The notes under the pieces: model-generated
Told to the model about the DNA's origin: nothing
The model's database searches: none
Seen by the model: only the letters and a program-made list of their open reading frames with translations
Assembly: GCF_049331405.1 (NCBI RefSeq)
Contig: NZ_CP186274.1
Coordinates: 248,001 to 312,000, forward strand
DNA length: 64,000 bases
Source of the DNA: PoT sp049331405
GTDB taxonomy: Bacteria > Planctomycetota > Planctomycetia > Isosphaerales > Isosphaeraceae
Direction of reading: 5' to 3'
Position numbers and translations under genes: made by a program
In this document: piece by piece, positions 45,548-53,411 of the stretch
Layout: every line of letters starts with the position of its first letter
Position numbering within the stretch: the stretch's first letter is position 1

Positions 45548-46567
45548 TCAGGAGCCCGCCGATTCCCAGAGGGCGTCGAGGTATTCCTGGGTCTTCAGCG
45601 TGGCCTCGGCGTAGGAGGCCCGCAGCGAGGCGTCGCCGGATGCCGCCAGATCGGCGAAGTCGTCGACCATCGACGTCTCCTGGGCGGCCTTCGTCGGTGT
45701 GGGGATGAACGTCGCATCCTTGCGCGTCCCCATGCCGGTCCGGTAGGTGTAGCCGGTCTTTTCGCCCGAGTCCTTGAACCCGGAACTGCTCTCCCAGTCC
45801 AGCACGAAGTCGTCCATGCCGAGGACGCCGGTCGTTCCCAGCAGGGACAGGTCCATCAGGATCGCCCCCGCCGTATAGCCGACGTCGAAGGTCGAGACCT
45901 GGCCCCCCTCGAAGGCGATGAGTCCCGAGGTTCTGATGATTGCATTCGTCTTCGGGTCGCGCTCGGGGGCGAGGACGGCCCTGGTGATCTTGCCCTCGGG
46001 CTGGAGATACTCGACGACGGCACGCATCGAGTACCAGGCCATGTCGCCGAGCGCGGTCATCGGCTCCTGCTTGGGGTCGAAGCGGATGTTCTCGCGGTCG
46101 GAGAAGGGGAAATAGAAGGCCGTGTGCAGCGAGCGCGGGGAGCCGATCTTCGCCGGGATCTCGGCGCGGAAGGTCGCGTTGCGGGGGTGGTGGACGAAGT
46201 GCGTGGCGTCCATGAAGACGAGGCCTTTGTCGGCCGCGGCGCGGGTCATCCGCTCGACCGAACCCCGGTCGACGAACGGCTTGTCGACCAGGACGTGCTT
46301 GCCCGCAGCGATCGCCTTGAGGGTGATCTCCTCCTTGGCGACCGTGGGCGTGGCGACGTAGATCGCGTCGACGTCGGGGCGGGCGAGCAGGTCGTCGATC
46401 CCCTCGACCGCCGCGACGCCCGGGCGGTCGGCGACGAATTTCCGGGCGTTCTCGAGCTTGCGGCTCGACACCGCCGTCAACCTCGCGCGGCTCGACCGGG
46501 CGAGGGCGTCCGCGATCACGCCGGCGATGAACCCCGGCCCCACGATGCCGAATCCGAACTGCGACAT
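45548..46567 (-). CDS. Gfo/Idh/MocA-family NAD(P) oxidoreductase
   Basis: 339 residues from the ATG at 46567 (AGGAGGGGTGA upstream). N-terminal Rossmann fold FGIVGPGFIAGVIADAL. Typical AIYVATPTVAKEEITLKAIAAGKHVLVDKPF with the EKP-type lysine as DKP. C-terminal sheet domain follows (GALGDMAWYSMRAVVEYLQPEG, where the usual GGPLLDxGxH becomes ALGDMAWY). It probably oxidises a sugar or inositol-like compound; substrate unknown. No signal peptide, so cytosolic. The exonuclease gene follows 70 bases downstream on the same strand. Confidence 0.92.
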   Translation of the reverse strand: MSQFGFGIVGPGFIAGVIADALARSSRARLTAVSSRKLENARKFVADRPGVAAVEGIDDLLARPDVDAIYVATPTVAKEEITLKAIAAGKHVLVDKPFVDRGSVERMTRAAADKGLVFMDATHFVHHPRNATFRAEIPAKIGSPRSLHTAFYFPFSDRENIRFDPKQEPMTALGDMAWYSMRAVVEYLQPEGKITRAVLAPERDPKTNAIIRTSGLIAFEGGQVSTFDVGYTAGAILMDLSLLGTTGVLGMDDFVLDWESSSGFKDSGEKTGYTYRTGMGTRKDATFIPTPTKAAQETSMVDDFADLAASGDASLRASYAEATLKTQEYLDALWESAGS

Positions 46568-46772
46568 TTCCGTCACCCCTCCTGCCAAGGCGGCTCGACC
46601 TGAGACAAGCTCCCGATTCTACCCGAGACAGCTTCGCCCGTCGCCTCGCCGCCGGGAAGTCGGAGGTTTCCTTGTCGCCGATGATGGACGTTGCCCTGCA
46701 AATCCGCCTGTAGTCTTCAGGGGCTTCGGCCGACCCGCGTTGGTGGGGATTCGAGGCGCAGGGGAAGGGGAG

Positions 46773-47243
46773 ATGGGCCCCATGCGGAAGACTTACGACC
46801 TGCTGGGCGTCCGCCTGGCGATCCTGGCGGGGGCCGTCGAGACGGGCGGGCGCTATGACCTGATCGAGGGGATCTTCCCATCAGGAGCCGAGACGCCGCT
46901 CCATCGCCACACCCGCTACCAGGAGCAAATCTACGTGTTGGAGGGGGAATTCACGGTCCGGGCCGAGGGCAGGGCGGTCGTCCTCCGCCCCGGGGACACA
47001 TTCATCATCCCGGCCGGCATGCCGCACTCCGTCGCGGCGACGGGCGGGGGCCGGAGCCTGAGTCGGGGGCTGACGATCGCCTCGCCGAGCGGATTCGCCA
47101 GGTTCATCGAACTCGCCGGCACACCCGCCGACGGCCTCGCGGGCCCGGCCGCCCCGCCCGACTTTGCTATTCTGGGCCGAGCTCTCGCCGAGGTTGGAGA
47201 CGAGATCCTCGAACCTCCCGGTGCGGAGCGGGCAGGGGGCTGA
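46773..47243 (+). CDS. small cupin protein
   Basis: 156 residues from the ATG at 46773 (GGGGAAGGGG upstream; in-frame ATG at 46782 possible). Single cupin barrel: GAETPLHRHTRYQEQIYVLEGEFTVRAEGR with metal-type H, H, E, and PGDTFIIPAGMPHSV with the last histidine. The C-terminal 50 residues are helical (FARFIELAGTP). Quercetinase-like or sugar-binding cupins look like this, so the activity is not assignable. It is divergent from the oxidoreductase gene. Confidence 0.82.
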   Translation: MGPMRKTYDLLGVRLAILAGAVETGGRYDLIEGIFPSGAETPLHRHTRYQEQIYVLEGEFTVRAEGRAVVLRPGDTFIIPAGMPHSVAATGGGRSLSRGLTIASPSGFARFIELAGTPADGLAGPAAPPDFAILGRALAEVGDEILEPPGAERAGG

Positions 47244-47249
47244 TGTGCG

Positions 47250-47581
47250 TTGAGGTTCGAGGCGTCAGATCTGGGCCCAACCGCCGTCCCAGCGGCGCAT
47301 ATTCCAGGATCCCCGCGTTGGCGCCCACGATGTCGACGCGCCCCTTCTTCTCCTTCACGGTCGCATAGAGCCGATCGAGGTCGGTCAGCCTGGATGAATC
47401 GGCCGGGACCGCGAAGGCGTTCGACCCGATCTCGGCGATCGCCTCATCGAGCTGCTCCTTGCGTCTACGCGTGATGAAGACGAAGGCGCCCTCCGCGACG
47501 AACGTCTTCGCGATCGTCAGGCCGATGCCGGAGTTCCCGCCCGTGAAGACGGCGACATTGCCTTCCAAATGCGTGGCTCAT
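47250..47581 (-). pseudogene. short-chain dehydrogenase gene, frameshifted and truncated
   Basis: The frame opening at about 47568 encodes EGNVAVFTGGNSGIGLTIAK (TGxxxGIG cofactor motif), FVFITRRRKEQLDEAIAEIG and VDIVGANAGILEY, which are the first 95 residues of a classical SDR. The rest, including the YxxxK site, is missing and the frame runs on into unrelated sequence. The natural ATG (47579-47581, MSHA) is out of frame by one base (ATTTGG instead of ATTGG). Both defects mean no active enzyme is made. Confidence 0.65.
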
Positions 47582-47691
47582 CGTGGGTCCCATTGTCACG
47601 GATTTCGCGTAAATTCTGATTTTACGCGGACGGTATGAATTGTACGTTCGGAATGGAGCGGATGAATCGAGTAGCAAGATTTCTTGACGCC

Positions 47692-48171
47692 TCAGAGCGT
47701 GACTTCGAGCCCCAGTGCTCGACGCTTCTCGACGACGAACTTGAGGTGATGTCGGACGTGGTCGACGGCGCCGTTGAGCATCTGGATGACGCTCCGCTCG
47801 CCGCGATCTCCCACGACACCCACACGTTCCCAGGCCTCGGGCGAGGCTCGCAAAATGCGGGCGACCTGCCGACGGCCCAGGTCGATGATCGCCACTTCCT
47901 CCTCGGCGTCGCGGGCGTGATAGGCGAGGGCGGCCTGCATCTGGTCGGGCCTGACCCGATCGAACGCGGGCCGATCCTCGGCCAGGACCCGCTTGATCCG
48001 CTGTACGATGTTGGCGTCGGTGTCGGCCAGGTGGCAGACGACCTCCAGGGTGCTCCACTTGCCCGGGATCGGGCGGGAGGTCTGTTGCTCCCGGCTCATC
48101 CCGGCGACCGCGGCGCGCAACTCCTCGGCACCGGCGAGATAGGAATCGAGCAAGGGCGAATGGTCCGTCAT
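47692..48171 (-). CDS. DinB-family protein
   Basis: 159 residues. Four-helix DinB/YfiT fold with metal histidines: SRPIPGKWSTLEVVCHLADTD (first His) and GAVDHVRHHLKFVVEKR (last His pair). The middle helix has ALAYHARDAEEEVAIIDLGRRQ. DinB-like proteins often act as thiol-dependent transferases or have no known activity. The start ATG at 48171 opens the typical MTDHSPLLDSYLAGAEELR. Same strand and close to the two NmrA-like genes, so possibly part of that stress-response group. Confidence 0.88.
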   Translation of the reverse strand: MTDHSPLLDSYLAGAEELRAAVAGMSREQQTSRPIPGKWSTLEVVCHLADTDANIVQRIKRVLAEDRPAFDRVRPDQMQAALAYHARDAEEEVAIIDLGRRQVARILRASPEAWERVGVVGDRGERSVIQMLNGAVDHVRHHLKFVVEKRRALGLEVTL

Positions 48172-48227
48172 GATTGCCTCGGTATGGATGTGTTGGATTC
48201 TTGCGATGTTTTCGTCGGTCGGTGCCG

Positions 48228-49160
48228 TCAAACTCGTGGCCTGGCGGTCTGGCCGAAGACCTCGGGATGCTTCGCCACGTAGTCGCGGATGCTGGTCGCG
48301 GGCCTGCCGAGGATGGCCTCGATGTCGTGGGTCAGCCGGTCGTAGCGATTGTCGGCGTGGAGCTTGGCCATCGTCTCGATGTGGTGGAAGACGTGATCCG
48401 GCAGGCCGATCGGGCTGAGGTCGCGTTCGAGCCACTCGTCCATGGGCACGTCGACATACATGATGGGCCGCCCGAGCGCCTCTGAGTATTCCGCCGCGAT
48501 GGCTCGCATGTCCTGCGACCTCGGCCCGGTCAGCTCGATGACCTTGCCGATGCGGCCCTCCGGATTCTCCAGGACGGCCGCGATGACCTCGGCCACGTCC
48601 CGGCTGTCGATCGGGGATGTCTTCGCGTCGCCGAACGGGGCGTGGATCGTGTTGTCGCGGGCGATCGACGCGGCGGCCAACTGGGTGAAGAAGAAGTGCT
48701 GGAGGAAGACCGTCGCCCGGACGTGGACCACGGGCAACCCCGACCAGTTCAGGGCCTGCTCGCCCAGCCAGTGCATGCGCTGCTGGGGAGAGTCGGTCAT
48801 CGCGTCCAGGCTCATCTCCGAGACGGTCAACTGGGAGATGTTGACGAACACCTCCAGGTCCCCCTGCCGCCGGGCGACGGCCGCGGCGGTGACGGTCGCC
48901 TCCAGGTAGGGGGCGGATACACTCATGCCGAAATAGATGCGCCTGCAACCTTTCAGGGCTCGCACCACGTCCTCGGCCCGCGTGAGATCCCCGACGACGA
49001 CCTCGGCCCCCAGGGCGCGGAGCGCCTCGGCCCGTTCGTCCTCGCCGTGGACGAGCGCCCTGACCGGCAGGTCGCGCCCGCGCAGGATCTCGACGACGTC
49101 CCGACCGATTCCCCCGACACGCCCCGCGGCGCCCGTGACCAGGATGGGTGCTTGCGACAT
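48228..49160 (-). CDS. NmrA-like NAD(P)-binding protein
   Basis: 310 residues. Atypical SDR: PILVTGAAGRVGGIGRDVVEIL (glycine motif), LPVRALVHGEDERAEALRALG, EVVVGDLTRAEDVVRAL, VFVNISQLTVSEMS. No YxxxK catalytic pair, as in NmrA/HSCARG redox-sensing proteins or NAD(P)H:quinone-type reductases. A likely paralogue follows upstream on the same strand, 60 bases away, so the two are probably co-transcribed from the TetR-controlled promoter. Confidence 0.9.
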   Translation of the reverse strand: MSQAPILVTGAAGRVGGIGRDVVEILRGRDLPVRALVHGEDERAEALRALGAEVVVGDLTRAEDVVRALKGCRRIYFGMSVSAPYLEATVTAAAVARRQGDLEVFVNISQLTVSEMSLDAMTDSPQQRMHWLGEQALNWSGLPVVHVRATVFLQHFFFTQLAAASIARDNTIHAPFGDAKTSPIDSRDVAEVIAAVLENPEGRIGKVIELTGPRSQDMRAIAAEYSEALGRPIMYVDVPMDEWLERDLSPIGLPDHVFHHIETMAKLHADNRYDRLTHDIEAILGRPATSIRDYVAKHPEVFGQTARPRV

Positions 49161-49220
49161 GGCTGAATATCCTTTCTCGTGGATTCCGGTTTGGCGGCCC
49201 GTCCACCACTCACAAAGGCG

Positions 49221-50108
49221 TCACTCGAACGCACTGCGATGCTTCTCGATGAACTCCTCGAGCCCGAGGGGCGGCCGGCCGCCGAGTTTCTCGACGAGGT
49301 CATTGGTGCCCGCGAAGATTCCGTTCTGGTGATCGATCGCGACCTCGCGGAGGTGCTGGAAGAGGAAGTCATTGCCGGGCCTGTTCGACGCCTTGCCGCC
49401 GGCCTGGAATGCCTTCTGGAAGTCGTCGAAGGGGACCTGCCTGTACGCGACGGGCTTGCCGAGCACCCGGCTCAAGACCTGCGCCGTCTGCTCGTACGTG
49501 TATTCGACGGGGCCGTAGAGGGGGTACGCCTTGCCTTTGTGGGCCTCGGGGTCTTCGAGGAGCCCGGCGATCACGCGCCCCTGGTCCTCCGCCGCGATCG
49601 GGGCATGCTTGCCGGTTCCGAACGGCACGTGGAGGACTCCGGCCTTGATCATCGGGGCGAGGTAGAGGAGCCACTCGGCGAAGTACGTCGGCCGGATGTG
49701 GGCGGTCGGGACCCCGGACCAGTCGAAGACCCGCTCGGAGAGCCAGTGATCGGTCGCGGCGTGACTCTTCGCATCCTCGCGTGCCGAGATCTGTGACATG
49801 TTGACGATGCCATCCACGCCAGCCTCCTTCGCGGCCTGGGCGAAATACGCGGTCGCCTGCAAGATCCCTGGGCGGATGGGGTAGACAAAGTACGCCCGCT
49901 GCACGCCGCTCAATGCGGCCCGCACCTGCCCGAAGTCGAGCAGGTCGCCGTAGACGACCTCGACGCCCCGCTCCTGGAGCCGCTTCGACCGCTCATCCTC
50001 CCGATGCGCCAGGGCCCGGACCTGATGCCCGCGAGCCAGCAATTCGTCGATCGTCGCCCGCCCCGTGTCGCCCGTCGCCCCCGTCACCAGGACCTTGCCC
50101 GTCAACAT
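49221..50108 (-). CDS. NmrA-like NAD(P)-binding protein, TetR-linked
   Basis: 295 residues from the ATG at 50108 (GGAGAATT upstream). KVLVTGATGDTGRATIDELLARGHQVRALAHREDERSK is the cofactor region; GVEVVYGDLLDFGQVRAAL and IVNMSQISAREDAKSHAA follow. About 35-40% alike by eye to the next gene, sharing the DGIVNMSQ/DLEVFVNISQ and HIRPTYFAEWLL/HVRATVFLQHFF positions. It is transcribed away from a TetR gene across a symmetric operator, so it is the probable main target of that repressor. Confidence 0.92.
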   Translation of the reverse strand: MLTGKVLVTGATGDTGRATIDELLARGHQVRALAHREDERSKRLQERGVEVVYGDLLDFGQVRAALSGVQRAYFVYPIRPGILQATAYFAQAAKEAGVDGIVNMSQISAREDAKSHAATDHWLSERVFDWSGVPTAHIRPTYFAEWLLYLAPMIKAGVLHVPFGTGKHAPIAAEDQGRVIAGLLEDPEAHKGKAYPLYGPVEYTYEQTAQVLSRVLGKPVAYRQVPFDDFQKAFQAGGKASNRPGNDFLFQHLREVAIDHQNGIFAGTNDLVEKLGGRPPLGLEEFIEKHRSAFE

Positions 50109-50141
50109 TGGAATTCTCCGCTGGAGTCGATTAAGATTTCG

Positions 50142-50183
50142 TTTGACATCCAAATCGTAGGCGGCGACAATTTAGATGTCAAA
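50142..50183. promoter_or_regulatory. symmetrical TetR operator with two face-to-face promoters
   Basis: TTTGACATCCAAAT (50142-50155) and ATTTAGATGTCAAA (50170-50183) form a 14-bp inverted repeat with one mismatch and a 14-base spacer. Each arm contains TTGACA. On the plus strand TTGACA-17-GACAAT and on the minus strand TTGACA-17-TACGAT are both promoter-like, so one repressor binding here would cover both the regulator and the NmrA-like gene. Confidence 0.75.
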
Positions 50184-50216
50184 TGTGATCTAATTGATTT
50201 TCGGAGAGGGGCGGTC

Positions 50217-50762
50217 ATGCGGAAGTCGAGGGAGGAGGCGGCGCAGACCCGCAAGCGGATCGTTACGACGGCCGCGGCGGAGTTCCGCAAGAACGGGGTC
50301 GGCGCGACCGGGCTCAACGACCTGATGAAGGCCGCCGGCCTGACGCATGGCGGCTTCTACAAGCATTTCGAGTCGAAGGATCAGCTCGTCGCCGAGGCCT
50401 ACGCCGAGGCCATGCAGGCGCTCGTCGAGCGGTTGAGGGAGGCCAGCTCGGAGGGCCCGGTGCCGTCCCGCTACCTCTCGGCCCGCCACCGCGACAATCC
50501 GGAGGGGGGCTGCCCGCTCGCCTCGATCGGGAGCGAACTCGGCCGGCTCGATGAGAAGACGCGGGCGCTTGCAACAGAGGGCTTCCGGGACCTCGTGGGC
50601 CTCGTCGCGAGCCAGTACGGCAAGACCGACGCGGCCAGGCGTCGGGCGCTTGTGACCGTCTCGACCATGATCGGTGCGATGACGATGGCCCGCGTCGTGG
50701 ACGACCCCGGTTTATCGGCGGAGATCCTCGAGGAAGCGGCGAAGAGTCTGGTAAAGAATTGA
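50217..50762 (+). CDS. TetR-family transcriptional regulator
   Basis: 181 residues from the ATG at 50217 (GGAGAGGGG upstream). HTH: RKRIVTTAAAEFRKNGVGATGLNDLMKAAGLTHGGFYKHFESKDQLVAEAY. The ligand domain has the C-terminal CPLASIGSELGRLDE segment of the YxaF/AcrR_C_2-like group, whose single cysteine may sense electrophiles. It controls its own expression and the divergent NmrA-like genes through the 50142-50183 repeat. Ligand unknown. Confidence 0.95.
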   Translation: MRKSREEAAQTRKRIVTTAAAEFRKNGVGATGLNDLMKAAGLTHGGFYKHFESKDQLVAEAYAEAMQALVERLREASSEGPVPSRYLSARHRDNPEGGCPLASIGSELGRLDEKTRALATEGFRDLVGLVASQYGKTDAARRRALVTVSTMIGAMTMARVVDDPGLSAEILEEAAKSLVKN

Positions 50763-50972
50763 TATGAACGCGAGGAAAAAATTGTGATGAATTTATTGTA
50801 AGTAAAATTATGATGAATCGCCCGTGGCGAAGGCAAAGCCTGTTCGCGGTTCCATCTTCCTCGTATGATCGGGCGACTCGCTGTGATCTAGGACGACGGC
50901 CGGGCCGCCTCGGTGGATAAAGTCCGGGCGCTCCCGTCGTGAACTCCTGCCTTGCCAAGAGGTTCGTGCAAT

Positions 50973-52805
50973 ATGTCCCTGTCGACCCGGCGGATCAATC
51001 CGATGACGGCCGCGCTCTGGCGGCGTCTCCTCATCTGCGGCCTCTTCTGGGGAGCCTGTCAGGCCATTCCGGCGAATGCGGAAGAGCCGCGGTGGTGGCC
51101 GGTGCAGGGGGTGCCGAAGGGGGTCTTGAGGACGGGGGATATGCATGGGTTCCCGCCTCCTTCTGTTTCGCACCAGATGATGGTGCAGTCGGTCGCCGGG
51201 CTGGCCGCGAAGGCGGTCAACGAGGGGCGCGGCGATGAGATGGTCTGGGTCGGCTCAGGGAACTTCGACATCGAGGATTGGTTCGGCCGACTCGGCAAGC
51301 GGCACCCGGGGCTCGAGACGCGGGGGCTGCTTTCGCCGTGGGAACTCGTCGACCGCTTCGTCAAGGAGGGGGTCATCCGGGGCTATATCCTTTATCGCCG
51401 CGACCCGTCGAGCGGCGACATCAACGCGTATCGCAAGGGGATGGACGTCTCCGTCAACGTGGCCACGAGCCTGGCCGGGGTGCTCGACGGCATCATCGTC
51501 GACGAGGAACTCGAGGGCGAGGCGAAGAAGCACGGGCTCAAACTCCTGGCCGATGCCCGCGAGAAGACGCAGGCCTGGTGCTTCGAGACGTATCGTGATC
51601 AGTTTAATCGACGCATGCTTTGCACCCAGGATCCGAGGAAGCCGCACACCCGAGACCTCGCCATCGCCCAGAAGGCCTTCACCATGTTCGGCGCGGGGGA
51701 GCCGCTGGACGAGGCCATGCGATGGCTCGAGCCCCTCTCCCCGATCGTGGGCTGGAACGGCGGCGACGAGTTCGAGTCGACCCGGATTTCCACGATTCAT
51801 GGACATATCCAGACGGCCACGGATTGGTGCATGAACCTGCCGGTGCTCATGGCGGGGACGGAGAAAGTCGACTCCCCGCGCATCAAGGCCTTCGACCCGA
51901 AGAGGATCGACTGGAACGACAACCGGGGCGCCGTCAGCTTCGTGAGCAGCGACGGCGACAACGTGCAGTGGCTCGAAGGGGGCTTCTTCCGCAGCATCCC
52001 GAGCTTCTGGGCGAGCATTGACCGCGGCCGGTTCCCTTATGGCTGGTCATCCTGCTTCGCGCACCTCGCCCAGCTCTGCCCCGAGGCGATCGACTACGCG
52101 TCGGCCACGCAGTTGCCCAACGACACATTCGTCGAATGGGGCGGGGGCTACTACTATCCCGACCTCTTCGGCCTCGAGCGGGCGAACCGCTGGGACCTAC
52201 TCGCGAAGCACGCCGCCCGGACCCGGGAATGGATGCGACGCAACAACACGCGGATCATCGGCTTCAACATGGCGAAGGTCGACTCGCCCGACGCCCTCAA
52301 GTCGTACGAGGTCTTCGCGGGGGCGACGGAAGGGCTGCTCGCCATCTTCGTCTTCCAGTACGCCCCCTATGAAGGAGGCGCGGGCAAGACCTTCTGGGTG
52401 AAGGATAAGGCGGGCGTCGAGATCCCGGTCATCTCGGCCCGGTACTCGGTCTGGGAGCACGCGAACGAGCGGGCGCTGGCCGGCACGCCCGCGAAGGTGG
52501 CTCGCCTGATCGAGGAGACCGTCGCGTCCACGCCCCCCGCCGACGGCCCCCGGTTCGACTGGGCGATCGACCACGCCTGGTCCTATTTCCGCAAGGTGCC
52601 CGGGAACGCCGAGGATGCGGAGAACATGCCGCAGGAGGGCGCGGAGTCCAGGGGCGGCCTCCGCGGATACACCCCGTTCACCTGGTGCGCCGAGCGTTTG
52701 CCCGAACGGATCCGCGTCGTCTCGCCCGAGGAACTCGCCTGGCGGATCCGGATGAAGCACGACCCCGAGCCGACGAAGAAGGCGATCGACGCATCCAGGG
52801 ATTAA
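50973..52805 (+). CDS. GxGYxYP-family putative glycoside hydrolase
   Basis: 610 residues. The ATG at 50973 has AGAGG upstream. Signal-like segment LLICGLFWGACQAIPANA. The family name motif appears as GGGYYYP near residues 390-396 (VEWGGGYYYPDLFG). Other marks: GVIRGYILYRRD, GVLDGIIVDEELE, VSFVSSDGDNVQW (DGDN acids) and IGFNMAKVDSPDALKSY. The family is secreted and assumed to act on polysaccharide, but substrates are unproven. A short minus-strand gene overlaps its 3' end. Confidence 0.9.
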   Translation: MSLSTRRINPMTAALWRRLLICGLFWGACQAIPANAEEPRWWPVQGVPKGVLRTGDMHGFPPPSVSHQMMVQSVAGLAAKAVNEGRGDEMVWVGSGNFDIEDWFGRLGKRHPGLETRGLLSPWELVDRFVKEGVIRGYILYRRDPSSGDINAYRKGMDVSVNVATSLAGVLDGIIVDEELEGEAKKHGLKLLADAREKTQAWCFETYRDQFNRRMLCTQDPRKPHTRDLAIAQKAFTMFGAGEPLDEAMRWLEPLSPIVGWNGGDEFESTRISTIHGHIQTATDWCMNLPVLMAGTEKVDSPRIKAFDPKRIDWNDNRGAVSFVSSDGDNVQWLEGGFFRSIPSFWASIDRGRFPYGWSSCFAHLAQLCPEAIDYASATQLPNDTFVEWGGGYYYPDLFGLERANRWDLLAKHAARTREWMRRNNTRIIGFNMAKVDSPDALKSYEVFAGATEGLLAIFVFQYAPYEGGAGKTFWVKDKAGVEIPVISARYSVWEHANERALAGTPAKVARLIEETVASTPPADGPRFDWAIDHAWSYFRKVPGNAEDAENMPQEGAESRGGLRGYTPFTWCAERLPERIRVVSPEELAWRIRMKHDPEPTKKAIDASRD

Positions 52806-53053
52806 GATGGGTTGTCGGCGATGCGGTGGGGCCTCGGCTCCTTGTTCTTGGCGGCGTCCTCGGCCTGGGCCTCGATGGGATGTCCCCTGCCGGGGTTGTC
52901 GATCGCGGCGACCCACTGGCCGAACGTGGCGTCGATCAGCTTCGCCTCGACGCCGTTGACGACGACTCTGCGGATCGGCCCGCTTTCGGAGGGTTCCCTC
53001 TGGGAGGTCGCGTCCCCTCCAATCGTCGCATGCGGACCAGCAATCGTCTGCAT
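52802..53053 (-). CDS. small hypothetical protein
   Basis: 83 residues, no family recognised. The central part (PIRRVVVNGVEAKLIDATFGQWVAAIDNPGRG) reads like a small folded domain, and both ends are polar. GAGG precedes the ATG at 53053. Its stop overlaps that of the convergent GxGYxYP gene by four bases. Confidence 0.45.
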   Translation of the reverse strand: MQTIAGPHATIGGDATSQREPSESGPIRRVVVNGVEAKLIDATFGQWVAAIDNPGRGHPIEAQAEDAAKNKEPRPHRIADNPS

Positions 53054-53411
53054 GGGTTGCCTCGGCCTTGCCCTGAAGTCTTCCGAAACGTGTAGGATAG
53101 TGATATTAGGCGAGTATCATTCTCCCTGGAGAACTGGACGGTTTGCGGGGTTTTTTCTTGCTTTCTACATAACGAACGATACATTCGATGTATCTTGGGG
53201 TCTTGATACATCTGAAAGTCACTCATGCCTCTGGCGTGCGCAGGCTCCGAGCGAACATGGCATGGCCCGATTCTTTGTTAGCCTCGGTTGACGAACGAGC
53301 CGAGGTTGCGTCGCTGTCGACGCCATCGAACGAACATCTGTCGGTCGCCTAATTCCCGGACGACGGCATCATCCGGTCCACACCTTGCACCTGAACAAGA
53401 GGGGCCATCCC
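53054..53411. other. intergenic region
   Basis: About 350 bases with an AT-rich middle (53095-53225) that may hold the promoter of the large LEPR-XLL gene; no precise elements could be fixed. Confidence 0.4.

Noticed and set aside
44633..46603. 656-codon open frame on the plus strand
   Set aside because: Antisense of exonuclease III and the Gfo/Idh/MocA gene, both with intact catalytic motifs.
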